A DNA stretch of 6,990 nucleotides from Methylomonas sp. (GTDB taxonomy: Bacteria; Pseudomonadota; Gammaproteobacteria; Methylococcales; Methylomonadaceae): NCBI GenBank assembly GCA_026990815.1, contig JALXCS010000116.1, positions 1-6,990 of the forward strand. The letters run 5' to 3'. The notes below the pieces were generated by a model that made no database searches, was not told the origin of the DNA, and saw only the letters and a program-made list of their open reading frames with translations. Below, one piece after another: positions 1 through 6,567 of the stretch; the first letter of the stretch is position 1; each line of letters starts with the position of its first letter. Position numbers and translations under genes: made by a program.

Positions 1-13
1 CATAGTCTCCGTA

Positions 14-373
14 CTATATCATACGGGAGCTAAAGGCATAATCATGCAATACGTCATCTAGTTTATGTGCATTCTTGATCGCGAATAGTATAGACTGGAT
101 CGAAACTTCTGAATTAATATCACCAACCGAATAAACCTTACCATCGGTGGTAACAAGTGCAATACCAAAAATATTTGAATCAACCTTAGCTAGTACCGGA
201 ATGTAATTCGCGTTGACACCTTCCTTGAGATTTTTGTACTTGTCATAGGCTAGCTGTAGCGCTGCCTCAATCTTGGCAGGCTCAAGTGCAGATGCCATTG
301 GAGAGGCGACCGTAGCTACAGCAATGACAGCAACCATACGGGTATATTGTAAAGTCTTTTTGATTGAATTCAT
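14..373 (-). pseudogene. Truncated exported glutaminase (serine-dependent glutaminase family), probable pseudogene
   Basis: The 119-residue reading frame begins with a Sec-type signal peptide: a basic start (KK), a hydrophobic core at about 13-27 and a likely cleavage site after SPMASA near residue 29. Residues 38-95 then match the N-terminal part of bacterial glutaminase (glutamine to glutamate plus ammonia), including YIPVLAKVDSNIFGIALVT, DGKVYSVGD and SIQSI. In this penicillin-binding-protein-like fold the catalytic pair is the Ser and Lys of an SxxK motif (SISK). Here Ser94 is present but position 97 is Phe, and the frame stops 22 residues later. Full-length members are about 300 residues, so about two thirds is missing. 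A short in-frame deletion removing the Lys followed by a nonsense change is one explanation; fusion to unrelated sequence is another. Start ATG 371-373 has a weak GAGAA about 8 bases upstream. The family call is from recognised motifs; inactivity is inferred. Confidence 0.7.
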
Positions 374-847
374 CGCATTGTTCTCATGTTGAAAGTTAGA
401 TATGCTTGCTCCGATTGATATAACCCAAAAGCCAATTTTGTGATCGTTACTATTGTAACCAACAAATAATTACGGGCTTTGAAAAAAGATGTCTTCTTTT
501 TCCACGACTATCTTTTGGACAAAGAGTATAACGACAATGGTAAGATGCCCACTAAAACTCGAAGGCACAAACGCTCGGATTATGAACCATTTTTCCCAGC
601 GCAACAAGCCTTTGAAAACCACAGCGCTTTTTGCCCGGTCATGTTGACCATCAGGTGTGCGCCCAGCATGGACATACACAAACAGAAAACATTCCTCACT
701 TATAACCAGGGCAATAGGGTTTAAAATATCTTGACATTTAATGATGTATGTAAAATCAGTAGGTTGGGTTTTCTAATTTTCAAACTCATAAGAAAAAAGT
801 GATTTATCTAAATTATAAAAAACCTAACTTACGGATTTCGTAGCCCA
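374..847. other. Gene-poor interval upstream of the ABC operon
   Basis: I see no convincing gene here. Bases 470-724 are open on both strands: a TTG-started plus frame of 81 codons and a minus frame of 69 codons. The two cover almost the same bases and neither product resembles a family I know. A small palindrome (GTTAC-TATT-GTAAC, 446-459) lies 70-90 bases upstream of the glutaminase remnant and could be an old operator. A perfect TTGACA hexamer occurs at 731-736, but the nearest -10-like hexamer (TAAAAT, 751-756) is only 14 bases away. The interval ends in a MITE-like inverted repeat and then repeat A. Confidence 0.5.
759..832. repeat. Small MITE/REP-like inverted repeat (GTAGGTTGGG type)
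   Basis: The left arm GTAGGTTGGGTTTT (759-772) and the right arm AAAACCTAACTTAC (819-832) are complementary at 12 of 14 positions, with 46 AT-rich bases between them. Both mismatches would be G-U pairs in RNA. Terminal arms of the GTAGGTTGGGTT kind are familiar from short non-coding interspersed elements in several bacterial groups, so this may be a decayed element of that class. I find no transposase and no clear target-site duplication, so the call rests on the arms alone. Confidence 0.4.
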
Positions 848-977
848 TAAATTTAAACCCGATTGGCCCTGGCGTACAAACAGGTGCATAGCAAGTTATG
901 TAACTGTTTGTGTAACGTGGGAGGCGGATAAAAAGCCAAGTCAGTTGTTAAATTTAGTTCTAGAATGTTCTTTACCA
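848..977 (+). repeat. Repeat A: left copy of a palindromic direct repeat bracketing the ABC operon
   Basis: Bases 871-977 match 5601-5707 without gaps, with 11 mismatches in 107. The core is a nested hairpin: outer arms ACAAACAG (876-883) and CTGTTTGT (904-911), inner arms CATAGC (887-892) and GTTATG (895-900, one G-T/G-U pair), and a two-base AA loop. A larger palindrome encloses it: TAAATTTAA (848-856) with TTAAATTTA (948-956), and TTGGC (863-867) with GCCAA (935-939). This gives the layout of an attC site (R''-spacer-L''...L'-spacer-R'). The right outer box GTTAAAT (947-953) fits GTTRRRY, but the left box reads ATTTAAA instead of RYYYAAC. The repeat runs into the first ATG of the ATPase frame at 965. 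Its existence is certain; its nature is open. Confidence 0.85.
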
Positions 978-1684
978 CTTTAAAAAAAATACTCATGATA
1001 CCAGCAGTAGCAATTAATCAACTTGACAAAAGCTATCTGGAATATGATCAAAAGCATTTTATTTTCCATGAAATGAATCTAAACATTGCTCCTGGAAAAT
1101 TTATTGTTCTCTTGGGTCGCAGTGGTTCTGGAAAATCGACATTGTTAAATCTGATTAGCGGTATGGACCAACCTGATGCTGGAGAAATTATAGTTAATGG
1201 CATTAATCTTACCCGATTATCAGAACATCAACGCACCCTTTTTCGGCGCCATCACATTGGCTTTGTTTTCCAGTCATACAATCTCATTCCAACCTTAACT
1301 GTAGAAGAAAATTTATTATTACCATTGGAGCTAATCAAGCAAATTGATTCATCAGACAGGAAAAAGGTAATTGATTTGCTTTCAAAACTTAATTTGTCAG
1401 ACCGTATTGATAGCTACCCGGATCGTCTTTCTGGCGGAGAACAACAACGAGTTGCCATTGCCAGAGCCTTAATTCATGATCCCGATTTAATCCTTGCCGA
1501 TGAACCCACCGGTAATCTGGATATCGATACGGGCAAACAAGTCCTGGAACTTCTCTATGAGCTGGTGAAAAAAGCCGGGAAAACCATGATAATGGCTACT
1601 CATAGCCCCGAAGTTATTGGTTGCGCTGATTCGGTTTTTTCCATTCACAACCTGCAATTACTTCGTAGTAACGACAATTTATGA
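965..1684 (+). CDS. ABC transporter ATP-binding protein, LolD/YbbA (MacB) family, AttE-like
   Basis: Cytoplasmic ATPase that should power the FtsX-type permease encoded next. Counting from 965, it has an A-loop Tyr in SYLEYD, Walker A GRSGSGKST (Lys57), Q-loop FVFQS (Gln103), signature LSGGEQQR (155-162), Walker B LILADE (Glu180), D-loop GNLD and H-loop ATHS (His213). All catalytic elements are intact. FQSYNLIPTLTVEENLLLPL and DEPTGNLD are typical of the LolD/MacB/FtsE branch. There are two start candidates. ATG 965 lies inside repeat A and adds ten residues (MFFTTLKKIL). ATG 995 gives MIPAVAINQLDKSY, where family proteins normally begin, and about 229 residues, a usual length. Neither has a clear Shine-Dalgarno sequence; I favour 995. 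Its TGA overlaps the permease ATG by four bases, implying translational coupling. Confidence 0.95.
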   Translation: MFFTTLKKILMIPAVAINQLDKSYLEYDQKHFIFHEMNLNIAPGKFIVLLGRSGSGKSTLLNLISGMDQPDAGEIIVNGINLTRLSEHQRTLFRRHHIGFVFQSYNLIPTLTVEENLLLPLELIKQIDSSDRKKVIDLLSKLNLSDRIDSYPDRLSGGEQQRVAIARALIHDPDLILADEPTGNLDIDTGKQVLELLYELVKKAGKTMIMATHSPEVIGCADSVFSIHNLQLLRSNDNL

Positions 1685-4236
1685 CTTCAGTTCTGGCTCG
1701 CGCCAATAGAAATTTTTTATTGCAACATCCCTGGCAGTTAGTGCTTGCGCTGACAGGAATTGCCTTGGGTATTGCGGTAGTGATCGCCATTGACCTTGCC
1801 CTTGAAAGTTCGCTGCAATCTTTTCAACAAATAAACCAGGTGGTTTCCGGAAAAACAACGCATCGAATTATAGCTAGAGATGGAAGTCTAGATGAGAAAC
1901 TCTATACACAGCTCCGGGTAGAATTGGGAATTCCAAATCTGGCTCCTGTCTTACAAGGCAATGTACAGATAACAACCAATTCGCAAGAGCATTTCAGAAT
2001 ATACGGCATTGATCCTTTTATTGAAGATACATTTCAGTCAACATGGCAACTGCAAAGTAATCGCCAAAAACCCGTTTTTTCTTTAATTCGGCTGGTTTCA
2101 GAAGCTAATACTGCACTGATTGGCAAAAAAACTGCAGAACAATTAGGATTGGATATTAATGACAATCTCACTATTTCAACGTCCAATGGATCACTGGATC
2201 TAAAAATTATCGGTTTTTTGAATCAAACCGATGCAATATCCAATCAAATATTAAAGAACCTAATTATTACTGACATTTCAACAACTCAGGAAATTCTTAA
2301 TCAACCTGGCAAACTCAGCTTCATTGAATTCAAGGCCAAAAATGATAAAAATTACATCAGCTTCCTTGAAGCGATCCGCCAACATCTTGCTGCTGACATT
2401 TTATTAACCTCATCACAAAACCAGATTCAATCCATGCGCCAAATGACCAGGGCATTCAGTATAAATCTAAAAGCACTTGGTATGCTCTCTTTGTTGATTG
2501 GCATGTTTCTGATTTACAACACCATGACTTTTCTGGTCATTCAACGGCGTCGATTAATTGGAAGCTTACGATGTATCGGAGTTAGCCGGCATCAAATATT
2601 TACCCTTATCATCACCGAAGCCTTATTACTTGGAATTATTGGCAGCTTGCTTGGTATTGTCATTGGTGTTCTGATTGGAAACGGATTATTGCAATTAACT
2701 TCAACGACTATTGAAACAATTTATTATCAGGTGGACAAAGTTGGGCTTATTATTCATCCTGAACAATTGGGGAAAGGATTATTATTAGGTCTCGGAGCCA
2801 CATTCCTAGCAATACTGCCGCCAGCCTGGGAAGCCACTAAAGTAACTCCAAATTCTTCCTTGATCCGCTCACAACTAGAAACCAAAATTAACAAACTGAC
2901 CCATACAACTGGAATCGTAGGTTTGGTTTTCGTATCCAGCGGAATGATTCTGGCCTTTATATCCGAAAAAAGTGTTTTTCTTGGACTGGCCAGTATTTTT
3001 ATACTGCTTTTCGGGTTTGCGTTGATGACCCCTGGTTGTACTGTTTTGCTGATGAAGCTGTTTGAAAAATTTTCAAACAACTTTCTAGGTATTTTAGGTG
3101 TATTGCCCCCCAAAATGGTGAGTGCAGAAATCAGTCGAACTGGTGTAGCCATTGCCGCATTAATGATTGCAGTTTCCGCCACCATTGGCATGGATTTGAT
3201 GATAAACAGTTTTCGGCAAACCGTATCAGACTGGATTACCACCAGTTTACGTGCTGACTACTATATTTCCACATCCGACCGTAAAACGTCCCACCATATA
3301 TCACCAATTGACCAGCGGCTTAAAGATAAAATTGCCGCATTGCCTGAAGTGGGAATGCTGAGTAGCGTCTTACACACCCAAGTTATTTCAAAATCCGGAT
3401 TGATAAAAGTCTCTGTTTTTGAATTAAATGACAAGTCCAAACACGGTTTCATTTTTAAACAACAGATTGATGGCGATTTATGGCAACATTTTGAACAGCA
3501 ACAAGCCATTTTTATCACAGAATCTTTAGCTTATTTTCACGGATTGAACATTGGTGACACTCTATTTTTGGAAACTAAAAAGGCGAAGCAAGCATTTACA
3601 ATAATAGCAATTTATTCAGATTACAGTGGCGATCAAGGCCATATTGCAATGACCAGAAAATTGTACCTTCAGTTTTGGGAGGATTCGGGTTATACAGGTA
3701 TTGGCATCTATACAGATAAAAACACTAATCTGCAACAACTTGAAACAAAGCTACAAAATTTATTAACTCACGATCTGGCACTAAAATCCAATCATTCAAT
3801 TTACAAAACTTCCATGGAAATTTTTGAACAAACTTTTGTCATTACCAATGCCTTGCGTTGGATAGCCGCCGGTATTGCATTCACGGGCATTTTCAGCGCA
3901 CTTTTGGCATTACAGTTCGAGCGAACCAAACAATTCGGAATTTTACGTGCCATTGGTGTTACCCAGCGCCAATTAAGTTTGCTGATCCTGTCTGAAACCG
4001 GTTTGATTGGCTTGACTGCCGGTATTTTTGCAATTCCAGTGGGATACTTTATGGCCTATATACTGATTTTTATTGTTTACCTACGTTCTTTTGGCTGGAC
4101 TATGGCGTTTCATTTTAATGTATCTGTAATATTTCAGGGTTTGGCATTGGCGTTGATAGCTGCATTACTTGCGGGTATTTTACCAGCGATAAAAATGGCC
4201 AAAACCAGACCGGCTGCAGCACTGCGGACAGAATGA
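1681..4236 (+). CDS. ABC transporter permease with two FtsX domains (YbbP-like; AttF/AttG-type)
   Basis: Inner-membrane permease of 851 residues, pairing with the ATPase before it. It is an internal duplication. TM1 (about 19-38), a periplasmic MacB-PCD-like domain (39-262) and TMs at about 264-287, 308-336 and 365-382 form the first FtsX unit. TMs at about 411-428 and 432-455 link to TM 486-505, a second periplasmic domain (506-722) and TMs at about 723-747, 766-798 and 818-837. That is roughly ten TMs, as in YbbP-type proteins. Each FtsX unit has the cytoplasmic coupling helix that contacts the ATPase: RRRLIGSLRCIGVSRHQ (289-305) and RTKQFGILRAIGVTQRQ (748-764). It ends with the PAIKMAKTRPAAALR motif usual in the family. 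Such systems extract lipids or proteins from the inner membrane or transmit force rather than import solutes. The substrate cannot be read from the sequence. Both flanking junctions are ATGA overlaps. Confidence 0.93.
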   Translation: MTSVLARANRNFLLQHPWQLVLALTGIALGIAVVIAIDLALESSLQSFQQINQVVSGKTTHRIIARDGSLDEKLYTQLRVELGIPNLAPVLQGNVQITTNSQEHFRIYGIDPFIEDTFQSTWQLQSNRQKPVFSLIRLVSEANTALIGKKTAEQLGLDINDNLTISTSNGSLDLKIIGFLNQTDAISNQILKNLIITDISTTQEILNQPGKLSFIEFKAKNDKNYISFLEAIRQHLAADILLTSSQNQIQSMRQMTRAFSINLKALGMLSLLIGMFLIYNTMTFLVIQRRRLIGSLRCIGVSRHQIFTLIITEALLLGIIGSLLGIVIGVLIGNGLLQLTSTTIETIYYQVDKVGLIIHPEQLGKGLLLGLGATFLAILPPAWEATKVTPNSSLIRSQLETKINKLTHTTGIVGLVFVSSGMILAFISEKSVFLGLASIFILLFGFALMTPGCTVLLMKLFEKFSNNFLGILGVLPPKMVSAEISRTGVAIAALMIAVSATIGMDLMINSFRQTVSDWITTSLRADYYISTSDRKTSHHISPIDQRLKDKIAALPEVGMLSSVLHTQVISKSGLIKVSVFELNDKSKHGFIFKQQIDGDLWQHFEQQQAIFITESLAYFHGLNIGDTLFLETKKAKQAFTIIAIYSDYSGDQGHIAMTRKLYLQFWEDSGYTGIGIYTDKNTNLQQLETKLQNLLTHDLALKSNHSIYKTSMEIFEQTFVITNALRWIAAGIAFTGIFSALLALQFERTKQFGILRAIGVTQRQLSLLILSETGLIGLTAGIFAIPVGYFMAYILIFIVYLRSFGWTMAFHFNVSVIFQGLALALIAALLAGILPAIKMAKTRPAAALRTE

Positions 4237-5387
4237 AGCCAAAATCAATTCTTATAGCAGGCCCATGCCTGCTGTTATTATTTTTTCTGTTATTTGTTGT
4301 GTCGCTCGTTATAACTGACTCTTCAGATCATTCAGTTCCCGAAAACTCTTCTCTAGAAGTCCTTACGGCTCTCGATGATCAATTTGAAAAGGTACTAAAA
4401 CCACGTAAATTCAACTTCCCCCAAGACCATGGTGCACATCAAGAATACCGCAGCGAATGGTGGTATTTTACCGGCAATTTAGAAAGCCAGTCAGGGAGAA
4501 AGTTTGGCTACCAGCTAACTTTTTTCAGATATGCATTAAACAGGAATAAGGTGTCTTCAATTTCAGCTTGGCGCAGTAACCAAATGTATATGGCCCATCT
4601 TGCCTTAACCGATGTGGAAAACAAACGATTCTATACTGAAGAAAAATTCAGTCGGGCAGCTAATGGTCTAGCTGGATCTAGTACCAAGAAATTATGGGTT
4701 TGGTTGTATAACTGGTCTGCTGAAATGCGAGACACAGATAATTCACCAATCCATTTAACGGCCAAAACAGATCAATTCACTATTGAATTGTTATTGGAAC
4801 CCCAAAAACCACTGGTTTTACAAGGTCAAGAAGGTTTTAGTCGCAAAAGCAATAATCCTGGCAATGCATCCTATTATTACTCTTATACCCGGCTCAAAAC
4901 CAATGGCGTTATTCGTATATCCAATCAATTTTTGACGGTTTCAGGTAGCAGCTGGATGGACCGGGAATGGAGTACCAGTTCCTTATCCCCCGAACAAATT
5001 GGCTGGGACTGGTTTTCCTTGCAGTTCTCAGATAATAGTGAATTAATGTATTATCAGTTCAGAAGAAAAGACGCTCATGCAGATAAAAACAACGCTGGAG
5101 CACTGTTTCTTGCCGATAATTCTAAAATTCCCCTTGGCCCTACAGATATATCAATAAAAATTCTCGAGCATTGGAAAAGCCCTCATTCGGATATTTCCTA
5201 CCCATCGCTCTGGCGACTATCAATCCCTTCCCAACAGATTGAAATTACCATTAAACCATTGATAAACGATCAGGAATTAAATCTCAGTTATCGTTACTGG
5301 GAAGGAGCGGTTTCTATTCAAGGAATCAAAAACGGGAACCCTGTAAGAGGACGGGGCTATGTTGAATTGACTGGATACAGAAATTAA
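4233..5387 (+). CDS. AttH/CrtC-type lipocalin-like protein (carotenoid 1,2-hydratase-related), membrane-anchored
   Basis: A 384-residue protein with an N-terminal hydrophobic segment (about 6-27). No Cys sits at a lipobox position, so it is either an uncleaved anchor or a signal peptide, and the rest is periplasmic. The body carries family landmarks in order: FPQDHGAHQEYRSEWWYFTGNL (62-83), FGYQLTFFR (91-99), MAHLALTD (120-127), KPLVLQGQEGFSRKS (192-206), YYYSYTRL (214-221), SGSSWMDREWST (237-248), GWDWFSLQ (257-264), RYWEGAVSI (354-362) and GRGYVELTGY (373-382). These define the twin-lipocalin CrtC/AttH fold. True CrtC hydrates neurosporene or lycopene, but AttH proteins linked to ABC genes have no established reaction. 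No other carotenoid gene is in view, so I do not call it CrtC. GGA lies 7 bases before the ATG, which overlaps the permease stop by four bases. As last gene of the operon, it likely acts as the periplasmic partner of the transporter. Confidence 0.9.
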   Translation: MKPKSILIAGPCLLLLFFLLFVVSLVITDSSDHSVPENSSLEVLTALDDQFEKVLKPRKFNFPQDHGAHQEYRSEWWYFTGNLESQSGRKFGYQLTFFRYALNRNKVSSISAWRSNQMYMAHLALTDVENKRFYTEEKFSRAANGLAGSSTKKLWVWLYNWSAEMRDTDNSPIHLTAKTDQFTIELLLEPQKPLVLQGQEGFSRKSNNPGNASYYYSYTRLKTNGVIRISNQFLTVSGSSWMDREWSTSSLSPEQIGWDWFSLQFSDNSELMYYQFRRKDAHADKNNAGALFLADNSKIPLGPTDISIKILEHWKSPHSDISYPSLWRLSIPSQQIEITIKPLINDQELNLSYRYWEGAVSIQGIKNGNPVRGRGYVELTGYRN

Positions 5388-5461
5388 AAAATCGGTAATG
5401 TTCAAAAACCTGTGATTTCTATGCTGATAACAGGGGTTAAGATATTGGTTTCACAATGACT

Positions 5462-5499
5462 TTAAAAAAACCTGATCTACCCATAATGTATTTTTTTAA
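5462..5499. other. AT-rich inverted repeat between convergent genes
   Basis: TTAAAAAAA (5462-5470) and TTTTTTTAA (5491-5499) are perfect 9-base reverse complements separated by 20 bases, 75 bases after the AttH stop. Located between the convergent operon and truA, it could contribute to transcription termination. However, the stem contains no G or C, so it is not a standard intrinsic terminator. Confidence 0.3.
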
Positions 5500-5562
5500 C
5501 ACTGCGGAATCAAGAGCTTACTTAGGAACAAAAATGAATTGCACTTATGAGTTGAATCTAGG

Positions 5563-5707
5563 AATTTAACAACTGGCGCAGAATTTTTATTCGCATTCGA
5601 GGCACACAAACAGGCGCATAGCAAGCTATGTAACTGTTTGTGTAACGTGGAAAGCAGATAAAAAGCCAAGTCAGTTGTTAAATTTATTTCTTGAATGTTC
5701 CTTATCA
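5563..5707 (+). repeat. Repeat B: right copy of the palindromic direct repeat, attC-like
   Basis: Bases 5601-5707 match repeat A (871-977) at 96 of 107 positions, with a constant offset of 4,730. The core hairpin is perfect here: ACAAACAG (5606-5613), CATAGC (5617-5622), AA, GCTATG (5625-5630), CTGTTTGT (5634-5641). A perfect 13-base outer inverted repeat, AATTTAACAACTG (5563-5575) and CAGTTGTTAAATT (5672-5684), encloses it, giving a 122-base palindromic unit. Its 7-mers ATTTAAC (5564-5570) and GTTAAAT (5677-5683) fit integron R'' and R' boxes exactly. Evidence against attC is that the spacer next to the R boxes is fully paired, the L boxes are poor, and similarity to copy A continues 24 bases past R'. 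It lies 50 bases beyond the truA stop. Confidence 0.85.
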
Positions 5708-5757
5708 ACACTCCTCCTTGATACTGCGTGGTCTGCAATCCTAATTGCTTTCCTCTC

Positions 5758-6561
5758 TCAATCAAACCGTCTAACATCAGCTGGTAACTTTGTAAAAACC
5801 GGATGTTTGACAATGCCATATTTTTCAGGATAAAAAACCGCCCCCAAATATAAACCAAATGGTTTAGCTGTCACGCCGGCTTGATCTCTGTCGTTAATTT
5901 CCAGTAATTGCGCGGTCCAGTCTACCGGCTTTTTTCCAGCACCGATCGCCATCAATGTTCCAGCAATATTTCTGACCATGTGATGTAAAAAAGCATTGGC
6001 ACAAATATCCATAATCACCTGCCCACCCTGTCGATAGACATCAATAAAATGCATCATCCTGCAGGGACTTTTGGACTGGCAGCCCTGCGCCCGAAACGAT
6101 GAAAAGTCATGTTCACCTACCAGATATTGCGCGGCCTGATGCATTTTTTCGGCATTCAGAGGCTCGTAACACCAGGATAGTTGCCGGGGTTGCAGCGCAG
6201 ACTTCATTTTTCGGTTAATAATAAGGTAGCGGTAAAACCGGGCAATGGCACTGTAACGGGCATGAAAATCATCAATTGCTTCCTTAACCCAAAGAATGCG
6301 AATATCATCCGGTAACTGGGTATTGCCCCCCATCAACCAACTGTATGAATCCCGATTAGCCGTAGTATCAAAATGCGCAACTTGTTCCAGGGCATGAACG
6401 CCGGCATCCGTTCGCCCGGCACAAATCACCGAAACGGAATGGTTGGCGACCTTTGAAAGCGCCTTTTCCAGTTCCGCTTGAATCGTCCTTTTACCCGTCT
6501 GGCACTGCCATCCGGAAAAATGGCTGCCATCGTATTCGATACCTAAAACCAAACGCTTCAT
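5758..6561 (-). CDS. truA: tRNA pseudouridine(38-40) synthase TruA
   Basis: Cytoplasmic enzyme that isomerises uridine to pseudouridine at positions 38-40 in the anticodon arm of many tRNAs. At 267 residues it is full length (about 270 in E. coli). The N-terminal domain starts with LVLGIEYDGSHFSGWQ (4-19). The catalytic motif CAGRTDAGVHA (47-57) holds the nucleophile Asp52. FHARYSAIARFYRY (99-112), HDFSSFRAQGCQSKSPCR (151-168) and FLHHMVRNIAGTLMAIG (191-207) are the usual conserved blocks of the second half. The C-terminal TAKPFGLYLGAVFYPEKY is also typical. ATG 6559-6561 is fixed by the alignment of this N-terminus. It lies six bases after the stop of the L,D-transpeptidase gene with no obvious Shine-Dalgarno sequence, suggesting a shared transcript and coupled translation. 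It faces the ABC operon tail to tail. Confidence 0.97.
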   Translation of the reverse strand: MKRLVLGIEYDGSHFSGWQCQTGKRTIQAELEKALSKVANHSVSVICAGRTDAGVHALEQVAHFDTTANRDSYSWLMGGNTQLPDDIRILWVKEAIDDFHARYSAIARFYRYLIINRKMKSALQPRQLSWCYEPLNAEKMHQAAQYLVGEHDFSSFRAQGCQSKSPCRMMHFIDVYRQGGQVIMDICANAFLHHMVRNIAGTLMAIGAGKKPVDWTAQLLEINDRDQAGVTAKPFGLYLGAVFYPEKYGIVKHPVFTKLPADVRRFD

Positions 6562-6567
6562 GACAAG

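Noticed and set aside
731..756. Sigma-70 promoter: TTGACA with TAAAAT
   Set aside because: The spacer is 14 bases, too short for a normal promoter, and it lies over 200 bases from the ATPase start with two palindromic elements between.
2754..3242. Minus-strand frame of 162 codons
   Set aside because: It lies wholly antisense to the permease, whose reading frame is well supported by FtsX motifs and membrane segments.
3261..3518. Minus-strand frame of 85 codons
   Set aside because: Antisense shadow of the permease periplasmic domain.
4233..5387. Carotenoid 1,2-hydratase (CrtC) proper
   Set aside because: The fold matches, but linkage to an ABC ATPase and FtsX permease and the absence of other carotenoid genes point to the AttH branch.
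5407..5438. Intrinsic terminator after the AttH gene
   Set aside because: AACCTGT and ACA-GG-GGTT can pair with a two-base bulge, but the loop is 16 bases and no T tract follows.
848..5707. CRISPR array or insertion sequence formed by the repeats
   Set aside because: There are only two copies 4.7 kb apart with genes between, and no Cas, transposase or recombinase coding sequence is present.
5496..5858. Minus-strand frame of 120 codons
   Set aside because: It overlaps the 3' end of truA in another frame and otherwise reads through repeat B; no protein family is recognisable.
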